64,000 bases of DNA from JANRKF01 sp033763575. GTDB lineage: Bacteria; Pseudomonadota; Alphaproteobacteria; Rickettsiales; SXRF01. The notes under the pieces are model-generated. The model had not been told where the DNA came from. It did not search any database and saw only the letters and a list, made by a program, of their open reading frames with translations. Of the stretch, positions 24,265-31,797 are shown piece after piece (the stretch's first letter is position 1; the number at the start of each line of letters is the position of its first letter). The stretch lies in NCBI GenBank assembly GCA_033763575.1, contig JANRKF010000033.1:1-64000 (forward strand). The letters run 5' to 3'. A program made the position numbers and the translations under genes.

Positions 24265-24459
24265 CTATGTATTGCCCAACATGAACATGAACGCAAGCAT
24301 AAGCAATGCCAGACCCTGCATGCCCACGCGGCTGAACATCAAACTGTTTCCGTATTTACGATTCGCTTCTCCACCGGCCGCCATCAGCGCAATGCCCGCA
24401 ATCAGCACACCAAACGTTACGAGCATCAGAACGACGACGATGTAATCACCGACTGTCAT
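24265..24459 (-). CDS. twin transmembrane helix small protein (HIG1-like)
   Basis: A 64-residue protein with two hydrophobic helices (VVVLMLVTFGVLIAGIALMA and LALLMLAFMFML) separated by GGEANRKYGNSLMFSRVGMQ. The EANRKYGNxLMxxRVGxQ loop fits the HIG1/twin-helix family often found just before the PduO-type transferase in Alphaproteobacteria. Role unknown; HIG1 proteins associate with respiratory complexes in mitochondria. GGGAGGTAGTT precedes the start. Confidence 0.85.
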   Translation of the reverse strand: MTVGDYIVVVLMLVTFGVLIAGIALMAAGGEANRKYGNSLMFSRVGMQGLALLMLAFMFMLGNT

Positions 24460-24580
24460 AACTACCTCCCGCTTGCGCCTTTGATATTTTTTTGAATATC
24501 GGAACTATGGAACAAAGGCCCCGGAAACGTAATCCTGTTTTGGTGCGAATGCAACGGAAGAATATGCTGCAACGCAGCAT

Positions 24581-24763
24581 TCAGGCTTTTCTGCGCACCA
24601 TTTTCAAAACGTAGGTCTTGCTGCAATAAGGGCAGGAAATGCGCCCGGCCGCCTCGTCGATATGCAGGAACACGCGTGGATGCCCAAGCGCGCCGCCGCC
24701 GCCGTCGCAGGCGACTTCAGGATGATGGGTTTCGATGAGTTCAAACGCTTTCATATTCGTCAT
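24581..24763 (-). CDS. zinc-finger (CHCC/NDUFS6-like) protein
   Basis: A 60-residue protein with CDGGGGALGHPRVFLHID and ISCPYCSKTYVL, the Cys-His-Cys-Cys zinc-finger pattern of alphaproteobacterial zf-CHCC proteins related to mitochondrial complex I subunit NDUFS6. ATG 24763 and 24754 are both possible; the first lies in the edge of a palindromic repeat. A longer frame to 24823 is translation of that repeat and is not used. Confidence 0.88.
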   Translation of the reverse strand: MTNMKAFELIETHHPEVACDGGGGALGHPRVFLHIDEAAGRISCPYCSKTYVLKMVRRKA

Positions 24764-24842
24764 TCTGCGGCTTGCGATAGCAAGAGCGCAGAATCTCCCT
24801 TTTGGATCCTGCGCAGTCGCCAACGCGACTCGCAGGATGACA
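24758..24842. repeat. REP-like palindrome upstream of the zinc-finger gene
   Basis: tcattctgcg...cgcagaatctc (24760-24796) and gatcctgcgcag...ctcgcaggatga (24804-24840), each a stem-loop. Confidence 0.75.
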
Positions 24843-24859
24843 CCATTTTAAAATTCCTG

Positions 24860-25801
24860 TCAATTCTCAAAAATGAAGCGCGGCCCGGAAGCTACTGTTT
24901 CCGGCTGCGCGGCGGCGACATGAATAACCTGTGCATGGCCCGGTTGCGGCGCCGCAACCGGGGCGTTGACCGCAACGACCGATGCCGCATCGTCCACCAC
25001 CGTCACTTTCGGGCGGATCACCAGCACGCCGCCATCTCGCGTATCACGCGAAGAGGCGTCTATTGTGCGTATCGAAATTGCGTTCATGCGCGACTTGCTG
25101 CGCGACGCTTCGAATGTCGGCTTCACCGCAATCGTTTTCGGCTCGTCCGCCCGCGCCAGCTCCACCGGCCTGGCGGCAGGCATTTTTTCATTGAGCGCCA
25201 GCTCGGTATTTTCGGAAACCGCGACCTTGGCCTCGCGCAGGCGGTCGAGAATCGTGGTCCAGCGGTCATAAACGCGGCTCACATACTCGGTGCCACGCTG
25301 AGGCGTTTTGGAATGGTAATTGGCCGAGGCCTGCTTCCACGACTTGTTTTCTTCATAGAGGCTGCGCAGGAAGCTCGCGCCGTAAGCCACGTTATGCTCC
25401 GGATCGAACGCCTCATCGAGATTGGCGAAGGCATCCGGGTGATGAATCAGGTTCACCTGCATGCAGCCGACGTCGATACTGCGCGCACCCTGCATCTGGT
25501 AGCGGCGCACGGCGGCAATCGCCTCTTCCTTGCTGTCGTAATAATGGCCCTGCCCCTCGACATTGATCGTCCACGGCCATGGCAAGGTGAGTTTCAACCC
25601 CTGATGGTAACGCCCTGATTCGGTCGCAGAAATGGCCGAGAGCAGATGCATCGGGATGCCGAACTGGCGCTCATAGCGCGCAAGGTTACGGGTGCAGAGC
25701 TTCGCGCCCTCAATCTGCCGGTCCACCGCCTGCGCATAGGCAGGCAAAGGCAGCAGCAACGCGGCGGCCAAAAGGGCGGAAATACGGCTTTTCGTGGTCA
25801 T
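24860..25801 (-). CDS. lytic transglycosylase (SLT domain), secreted
   Basis: A 313-residue exported murein hydrolase. Signal peptide ISALLAAALLLPLPAYAQA; SLT domain from about residue 40 with the catalytic Glu in LSAISATESGRYH, GCMQVNLIHHPDAF, NVAYGASFLRSLYEENKSWKQASANYHS. It cuts the N-acetylmuramyl-beta-1,4-GlcNAc bond, forming anhydromuramyl ends; AnmK (55568) would recycle that product. The C-terminal 120 residues are low-complexity. ATG 25810 is an alternative start. A VirB1 role is possible since virB genes exist in the genome, but is not shown. Confidence 0.85.
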   Translation of the reverse strand: MTTKSRISALLAAALLLPLPAYAQAVDRQIEGAKLCTRNLARYERQFGIPMHLLSAISATESGRYHQGLKLTLPWPWTINVEGQGHYYDSKEEAIAAVRRYQMQGARSIDVGCMQVNLIHHPDAFANLDEAFDPEHNVAYGASFLRSLYEENKSWKQASANYHSKTPQRGTEYVSRVYDRWTTILDRLREAKVAVSENTELALNEKMPAARPVELARADEPKTIAVKPTFEASRSKSRMNAISIRTIDASSRDTRDGGVLVIRPKVTVVDDAASVVAVNAPVAAPQPGHAQVIHVAAAQPETVASGPRFIFEN

Positions 25802-25978
25802 ACACACCATCTATTCAAGAACTGTACCAAGTTTAAGCGTAGGCCCGAATAGTTAAGAATGTATTAGCGTCCGCCCCGCCCTACACCCTTGCATAAGATG
25901 CATACCTCCTATAGAGTGAACCCCTTTTTAAAAACGAAATAAAGGTTCGCGGGCGGTCAACGCCTGCGTGAGTGAATT

Positions 25979-27001
25979 ATGCCGCAGCCTACCGATGCGC
26001 CCCGCGACCGCGGAGCCAAGTCAGGCGAGCCTTTCTATGCCGCGCTGGATCTGGGTACGAACAACTGCCGCCTGCTGATCGCCACGCTTGAAAAAGCGCA
26101 GGAATCGCTGGTACCGCATATCTCCGTGCATGACAGTTTTTCCCGCATCGTGCGCCTCGGCGAAGGGGTCGACGCCACCGGCGTACTTTCGGAAGATGCG
26201 ATGGAGCGCACCCTCTCCGCCCTCAGAATTTGTCACAAGAAGCTCGCCAAATTCAATATCGCCGCCGGGCGCTATGTGGCCACCGAAGCCTGCCGCCGCG
26301 CCAAAAACAGCGCCGAATTCATGGCACGGATCGAACGCGAGATCGGCCTCACTATCGAAGTCATCAACACCGAGGAAGAAGCCCACCTCGCCTTCCTCGG
26401 CTGTTCGTCATTGCTCGCCGAGGAACATAAACAGGCCGTGGTGTTCGACATCGGCGGCGGCAGCACCGAAATCATGTGGGTGCATACCGACGCGCAGGAC
26501 GAACATAAAATCACCGACTGGCTCTCGGTCAATTACGGCGTGATGAACCTGGCCGATAAATTCGGCGGCAGCGCCTTCATCGACCGCGTCTATGACGACA
26601 TGGTGGCGTATGTCACCGAACGTATCGCGCCGTTCGCGCAAACCTCGCATGTGCAGGCCGCTATCGAATCCGGCAATGTGCAATTCCTCTCCACCTCCGG
26701 CACGGTGACGACGCTGGCCGCGATCCATCTCGACCTGCCGCGCTATGAGCGCTCGCGCATCGACGGGCTGACGCTGGGCATTCCGGACATCCGCGCCGTG
26801 AGCGAGCGGCTGCTGGCCATGCGCCCGTCGGAACGGTTCAACCATCCCTGCATCGGCCCGGAGCGCGCCGATTTCATTATCTCCGGCTGCGCCATTTTCC
26901 AGGCCATCAGCGATTTGTGGCCGGAAGGCAGCATCACCATCGCCGACCGCGGCGTGCGCGAAGGTATCATTTTATCATTGGCGCGGGCACAGGCGGCATG
27001 A
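25979..27001 (+). CDS. ppx: Ppx/GppA family exopolyphosphatase
   Basis: A 340-residue ASKHA-fold phosphatase that hydrolyses polyphosphate or pppGpp. Phosphate-1 loop ALDLGTNNCRLLIA, second motif VFDIGGGSTEIMWV, and SGTVTTLAAIHLDL. It lacks the long C-terminal HD domain of E. coli Ppx, as in many alphaproteobacterial single-domain forms. It is followed by rlmE, a conserved pairing. No strong ribosome site. Confidence 0.9.
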   Translation: MPQPTDAPRDRGAKSGEPFYAALDLGTNNCRLLIATLEKAQESLVPHISVHDSFSRIVRLGEGVDATGVLSEDAMERTLSALRICHKKLAKFNIAAGRYVATEACRRAKNSAEFMARIEREIGLTIEVINTEEEAHLAFLGCSSLLAEEHKQAVVFDIGGGSTEIMWVHTDAQDEHKITDWLSVNYGVMNLADKFGGSAFIDRVYDDMVAYVTERIAPFAQTSHVQAAIESGNVQFLSTSGTVTTLAAIHLDLPRYERSRIDGLTLGIPDIRAVSERLLAMRPSERFNHPCIGPERADFIISGCAIFQAISDLWPEGSITIADRGVREGIILSLARAQAA

Positions 27002-27017
27002 ACAGTTTTTTATTGTG

Positions 27018-27096
27018 TCATGCCAGCGGAGGCTGGCATCCATGCCAACCCACCAGCGCGATGCTTGGCGTGGATCCAGGCATTCGCCGGGATGAC
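27018..27096. repeat. palindromic repeat between ppx and rlmE
   Basis: tcatgccagcggaggctggca at the left with ggatccaggcattcgccggg and atgaca at the right. The rlmE frame stays open through it. Confidence 0.75.
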
Positions 27097-27112
27097 AAAA
27101 AAGGAAAGAGTC

Positions 27113-27805
27113 ATGGTTGATAAAACCAATAATCTCGGCGGCAAACGCCAGGAAAAGACGCGTGTGAAAACGGCACGCGGACGCAAGCCATCATCAACCA
27201 AATGGTTGCAGCGGCAACTGAACGATCCTTACGTGAGCCTCGCCAAGAAAGAAGGCTACCGCTCCCGCGCCGCGTATAAAATCATCGAGATCGACGATAA
27301 ATTCTCCCTGTTCAAACCCGGCAAGCGCGTGGTTGACCTTGGCTGCGCGCCGGGCGGCTGGTCGCAGGTGGCGGCGGCGCGCACCAAATCGAGCGCGGAT
27401 AATAAGCTGGTGGTCGGAATGGACCTGCTGGAAGTGCCGAGCATCGCTGGCGTCACCCTGTTCACTCATGATTTTTCTGCCGACGACGCGCCGCAGATTT
27501 TGAAAGACGCGCTCGCCGGACATAAGGTGGATGTGGTGCTTTCCGACATCGCGCCCAACACCACCGGGCACGGCGCCACCGATCACATGCGCATCATGGC
27601 GCTGCTGGGAATGGCGGTGGATTTTGCCTGCGAAGTGCTGGTGCCGGGCGGCACGTTCGTCGGCAAGGTATTCCAGGGCGGCGCAGAGCAAGACGTGCTC
27701 ACAACAATGAAAAAACATTTTGCAGGCGTAAAACATTTCAAACCCAAGGCCAGTCGTTCGGATTCCGCAGAGATGTATGTCGTCGCCACCGGATTCCGTA
27801 AATGA
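27113..27805 (+). CDS. rlmE: 23S rRNA (uridine-2'-O-)-methyltransferase RlmE
   Basis: A 230-residue FtsJ/RrmJ enzyme that methylates U2552 of 23S rRNA late in 50S assembly. SAM motif VVDLGCAPGGWSQVAAA; catalytic residues expected in SRAAYKIIEID (Lys), VLSDIAPNTTG (Asp) and FVGKVFQGG (Lys). The basic N-terminal extension (KRQEKTRVKTARGRK) is common in Alphaproteobacteria. I use ATG 27113 after GGAAAGAGTC; the frame continues upstream to 27020 through a palindromic repeat. Confidence 0.94.
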   Translation: MVDKTNNLGGKRQEKTRVKTARGRKPSSTKWLQRQLNDPYVSLAKKEGYRSRAAYKIIEIDDKFSLFKPGKRVVDLGCAPGGWSQVAAARTKSSADNKLVVGMDLLEVPSIAGVTLFTHDFSADDAPQILKDALAGHKVDVVLSDIAPNTTGHGATDHMRIMALLGMAVDFACEVLVPGGTFVGKVFQGGAEQDVLTTMKKHFAGVKHFKPKASRSDSAEMYVVATGFRK

Positions 27806-28800
27806 AATATTTTTTCCGTCATTGCGAGCGCAACGAAGCAATCCATCTTGCTGTAGGGGAGAATGGATTGTCGCGTCGGCGGCGCCTCCTCGCAATGACC
27901 ATGGGGCTGATGCTGCTGGCGGCCTGCGCGCCGCAGGAGCAGGCCTTCCGCCCGGCCAGCGAAACGCCATCACTGCAAAAAGAATCGTTCACCACCGCAG
28001 ACGGTGCTACCCTGCCGGTACGAAGCTGGCGGGTGAAGCGCCCGAAGGCCGTGGTGATCGGCGTGCACGGCATGAATGATTACAGCAACGCGTTTAGCGA
28101 AACCGGCGAATATTTCAAACGGCGCGGCATCGCCACCTATGCCTACGACCAGCGCGGATTCGGCGGCACCGATGACGTCGGCATCTGGGCGGGCGAAGCG
28201 AACCTGAAGCGCGACCTGCGCGATTTCACCGCGCTGATTGCGCGGCGCCACCCCAACACCCCCCTGTTTGTCATGGGTGAAAGCATGGGCGGCGCGGTGG
28301 CGATGCTCGCGGAAGCGGAGGCGCCGCTGCCGGTGTCCGGCATCATCTTATCGGCCCCGGCGGTGTGGAACGATGAAAATATACCCGCGATTTACCAGCT
28401 TCTGCTGTGGAGCGCGGCGCACACCCTGCCCAGCTATAAACTCACCGGCAAAGACCTGAACATCCTCGCCAGCAATAATATCCCGATGTTGCGGCGGATG
28501 GGCGCCGACCCGCTGGTGATCAAGGCCACCCGCATCGATACGATTTACGGGCTGACGCAGCTGATGAACGATGCGTACGCAACGCCGTCGCATATCGAAT
28601 CGCGTGTGCTGCTATTATATGGATTGAAAGACCAGATCGTGCCGCGCCCGCCGGTCGAGGCGATTAAAAGCTGCTTCGGCACTCCCGCCGATACGATTTT
28701 TTATGATGATGGCTATCACATGCTCACCCGCGATCTGCAGGGACCGTCGGTGCTGTCGGATATCGCTAAATGGATATTGAAACCGCGCCCGCGCCGGTAA
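27802..28800 (+). CDS. alpha/beta-hydrolase lipoprotein (monoglyceride lipase-like)
   Basis: A 332-residue hydrolase with HGMNDYSNAF, nucleophile elbow GESMGGA, Asp in LKDQIVP and His in GYHMLTRD, as in lysophospholipase/monoacylglycerol lipases. The lipobox LLAAC near residue 40 marks it as a lipoprotein. The n-region (FRHCERNEAIHL...SRRRRLLAMT) is the translation of a REP-like palindrome (27818-27899). An in-frame ATG at 27895 would give MTMGLMLLAAC, a signal peptide without basic residues, so the start coupled to rlmE (ATGA) is preferred. Confidence 0.88.
   Translation: MKYFFRHCERNEAIHLAVGENGLSRRRRLLAMTMGLMLLAACAPQEQAFRPASETPSLQKESFTTADGATLPVRSWRVKRPKAVVIGVHGMNDYSNAFSETGEYFKRRGIATYAYDQRGFGGTDDVGIWAGEANLKRDLRDFTALIARRHPNTPLFVMGESMGGAVAMLAEAEAPLPVSGIILSAPAVWNDENIPAIYQLLLWSAAHTLPSYKLTGKDLNILASNNIPMLRRMGADPLVIKATRIDTIYGLTQLMNDAYATPSHIESRVLLLYGLKDQIVPRPPVEAIKSCFGTPADTIFYDDGYHMLTRDLQGPSVLSDIAKWILKPRPRR
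27818..27899. repeat. REP-like palindrome encoding a lipoprotein n-region
   Basis: gtcattgcgagcgcaacg with aagcaatccat (left) and atggattgtcgcgtc...ctcgcaatgac (right). Same family as 18243 and 36883; in frame with the hydrolase. Confidence 0.85.
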
Positions 28801-28809
28801 ATTTTCCGG

Positions 28810-31650
28810 CTACAGCATGACGCCCGGCACTTCTTTTTTATTTTCACCGGTGCCGACCTTTTGCGGAAGCAAAGCGTTCAGATCAATTTCCCCGTTCGTG
28901 CCTTTTTTGAGCATGGCGGCAAACTCTGCCTTTAATGCTTCAGGAATCTGATCATTGCTGCTGAGCTTACCGTCCTTATTAGTATCAAGCTGGGCGAGCG
29001 CCTCTTTCGAGAGCACCCTATCTTTATTCGTATCCAGCTCGGAGAGGGTTTTTACTTTCGCAAGATCGGCTACCGGCGTATCGGCGCCCGTTTGCGCGCC
29101 GCCGAACATATTGCCCAAAAATCCGCCGATCATGCTGTCTTTGCCATCGGCAAAACCACCGAGCAGCAAACCGGCCAACAGCAGGATACCGCCCAGCAGC
29201 GGACCCACCCCGCCCGAAAGCATCATGAGCAACGGCGCACCGGTAAGCAGCATGGTGAACATATTCTGGGTGATGGGATTACCCGCAGGCGCCGGCGGCT
29301 CGTCTTTTTTGTTGGTATCTGTCGGCTCCGCACCCGGCGTGGGTGCAGCGGGGGCGGCGCCGGTAGGTGCAGCGGGGGCGGCTGGGGCGGCAGGAGTGGC
29401 GGATGGAGCGGGGGCGGCGGGAGTGGTGGATGGAGCGGGGGGTGCAGCGGAAGCCGGAGCGGCTGGAGCCGCCGTAGTCGGCACTGCAAAAGGATCGGCG
29501 GGTATAGCTTGAGGAGCTGCGGGTTCAAGTGTTGTGGGTGTCGGAGCAGACGTCATAATGAGTGGTGGAGCATCGATGATTTGTTGTGCTTTGGTCAGTA
29601 TTTTTTGCGCTTCTTCCGCTGCGGCTTTTGCCGCCTGCATGGCTTTCAGGGCGGCTTCTCGTTGTGCCTTCGCCGCCGCAGGCACTTGTAAATTATCAGC
29701 ATTTTTATTTATTTTCGCAGCCTCTTCTGCCGCCGTTTCCGCAATCTTGGCCTGCACCTCAGCATCATTTGCCGGGTTTTTGCTAATCAGACTGGTAATA
29801 GCAGCAACTCCGGCTAACTCTTTAGGATCGGTGGACTTATTCTGCTCCACACCTTTCGCTGCCGCTTCCTTTTCTTTAGTAGCCTCATTAAGCGCCGCTT
29901 GCGCTTTTTCTAACGCTTCTTGTTTCTGTGCCGCGACGAGTTTATCCGGTTCAAGAGCAGTGATCGGCAACGTATTCTCCGGTGCAAGTGCAGTGATCGG
30001 CGACGCATCCGCCGCTGGATTCTCCGCTGCTTTTTTTTCTTCCTGCAATTTCTCCAGCGCTGTTTTCGCTGCCACCTCTTTTTGCGTCGCCGCGGTCAGT
30101 GCATCCCGCCGCGTTTTTAATTCTTCATTGCTCTCCACCAGAGCTGCTGCCGCCTGTTCCTGTAATTTTTTGGTTTCAGTGGCGGCGGCACGGGCGGCGT
30201 CAGCATATCCCTTAGCCTGTGCGGCAAGCTCAGCAATTTCGGTTTTCGCTGTGCCTAGGACAGTTGAACCATTGGCTGATTTAAATATATTAAAATCTGC
30301 TTCATGTGCGGTTGTGTATTTAAAACCCTTCAAAAAGCGCTCATCCAGCACCAACTCGCCATTTTTCATAGTGGCAAATCTGTCACGCACCACGTTCTCC
30401 TCCTCATCGGATACGTATTTACCTTCCATCATTTTATTGAGATTATTATGCAGCAAGGTTTTCATCTGTTCCGACAGGCCGACAACCACCCATTCATCTT
30501 CCTTGCGCTCCACCTTCACATCAAACTTTTCTGCAAATTTTTCAACCTCGGGGCGCATATTTTCAGCGGCACTATTCGCCCGGTCCTGTAATTCTTTCTT
30601 TTCTCTCAGACGCCCATCAATCACGCTTTTTTGCTCCATCACCGCGCCCACTAACCAATTTGGATCTGCCTTGTGCGGTTCCTTTAGATGTATTTTGCTT
30701 AAAAATAGATGCTGCGTATCAATCGCGACAGTTTTTCCATCAGCCTGCACCTGCGCAAGCGGTGAATCCGCCCAACTTGCGTAAGTTCTGCTTGGAATAA
30801 AGCGCTCTCCGACTATCTCCCTAAATTCTTCTGCGTCCTTTGTATTATCAAAAGCGATAAGGATATTGTCGGCGTGCTGATTTTTGGATTGTTGAGTGAT
30901 TGTTATGCCTTGTATGCCTTTAAGCGCTTGTTCAAGGGCTTTTTTTAGGGCTGCTGACTCTTTTTTGCTTAACTTATGCTTCTCGTCATCCGCTTCGATG
31001 CGCTCGGCGGTGATTGTAACAATTGTTTTATTGCTAACATCAGGGCGATCTTTAACTTCAGGAAGCGGCGTAGTATAAAATTCTGGCGGCAGCGAACCGT
31101 AACCATTACTACCATTAAAATAATTCAAAGTTACAATGCCATCCTCCGCAGTAGCCGCATTCCCACTCCATTTTTTGATTAATGTAGCATTCCGGGCGAT
31201 GGCCCATGCAACAACATTCGCTTCCTGAGGATCAAAAAAATCATGTTTCAGCTCCGTCACACCATCTCTTTGCTTCAATTCGGTGCCGAGTTTTTTTTGC
31301 ACAATGCCCAATAAATCACCAGGAAGATTCGCCGCGTCCTTATCCTTCTTGGCAATAACTTCGGCATTCACGCGCATACGGTGCGGGCTGATAACGATTG
31401 TATTTTTGCCGTCCACAACGCCTGTGGTAAACGGCTCCTTATTGATGCCGTAAGCCGCATTCAACTCATCCGCTTTCGCCTGCGCGGCGTCTTTATCAAC
31501 AAATGTTTTATTCTCTGGAACATAAACGGGGTTGCCGCTGCCATCCTGCGCCGCTTTCCAGTCGATAATGCCTTGCTCCTGCGAGATCACCGAGCGGCTG
31601 AGCAACTCCAGATGTTTTTCCTGTTCTTCTGGCGTAATCGGATCGGCCAT
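28810..31650 (-). CDS. large unrecognised protein: coiled coil, Pro/Ala linker, hydrophobic segment, EF-hand pair
   Basis: A 946-residue protein that I cannot assign. Order: N-terminal globular half with repeated QADGKTVAIDTQH-type strands; a long Ala/Lys/Glu coiled coil (coded about 29560-30250); a Pro/Ala/Thr linker (about 29330-29530); a hydrophobic glycine-rich segment (MFTMLLTGAPLLMMLSGG, LLGGILLLAGLLLGG; about 29090-29270); then a calcium-binding pair DTNKDRVLS / DTNKDGKLS of EF-hand or dockerin type. AAAGGAACTGGTT before ATG 31650 fixes the start; the frame runs on to 31701. No signal peptide. Composition suggests a surface or secreted large protein, but that is inference. Confidence 0.75.
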   Translation of the reverse strand: MADPITPEEQEKHLELLSRSVISQEQGIIDWKAAQDGSGNPVYVPENKTFVDKDAAQAKADELNAAYGINKEPFTTGVVDGKNTIVISPHRMRVNAEVIAKKDKDAANLPGDLLGIVQKKLGTELKQRDGVTELKHDFFDPQEANVVAWAIARNATLIKKWSGNAATAEDGIVTLNYFNGSNGYGSLPPEFYTTPLPEVKDRPDVSNKTIVTITAERIEADDEKHKLSKKESAALKKALEQALKGIQGITITQQSKNQHADNILIAFDNTKDAEEFREIVGERFIPSRTYASWADSPLAQVQADGKTVAIDTQHLFLSKIHLKEPHKADPNWLVGAVMEQKSVIDGRLREKKELQDRANSAAENMRPEVEKFAEKFDVKVERKEDEWVVVGLSEQMKTLLHNNLNKMMEGKYVSDEEENVVRDRFATMKNGELVLDERFLKGFKYTTAHEADFNIFKSANGSTVLGTAKTEIAELAAQAKGYADAARAAATETKKLQEQAAAALVESNEELKTRRDALTAATQKEVAAKTALEKLQEEKKAAENPAADASPITALAPENTLPITALEPDKLVAAQKQEALEKAQAALNEATKEKEAAAKGVEQNKSTDPKELAGVAAITSLISKNPANDAEVQAKIAETAAEEAAKINKNADNLQVPAAAKAQREAALKAMQAAKAAAEEAQKILTKAQQIIDAPPLIMTSAPTPTTLEPAAPQAIPADPFAVPTTAAPAAPASAAPPAPSTTPAAPAPSATPAAPAAPAAPTGAAPAAPTPGAEPTDTNKKDEPPAPAGNPITQNMFTMLLTGAPLLMMLSGGVGPLLGGILLLAGLLLGGFADGKDSMIGGFLGNMFGGAQTGADTPVADLAKVKTLSELDTNKDRVLSKEALAQLDTNKDGKLSSNDQIPEALKAEFAAMLKKGTNGEIDLNALLPQKVGTGENKKEVPGVML

Positions 31651-31797
31651 AACCAGTTCCTTTGTTTTTCGCGGTGAATCAACATCTTCCACCACCCTCA
31701 CTATACCCCATATCCTCTCATTTTTGTGTTACAATTCCGTGAATCCCGGGCGCGAATCATGTGAACGGGGTGTCATAAATAAAATTATCTTTGTTTT

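Noticed and set aside
24581..24823. 80-codon version of the zinc-finger gene
   Set aside because: The first 20 codons are the flanking palindromic repeat; family members start near 24763 or 24754.
29330..29530. Tandem GC-rich repeats near 29.4 kb as a minisatellite element
   Set aside because: They encode the Pro/Ala linker of the 946-residue protein and are codon-level low complexity.
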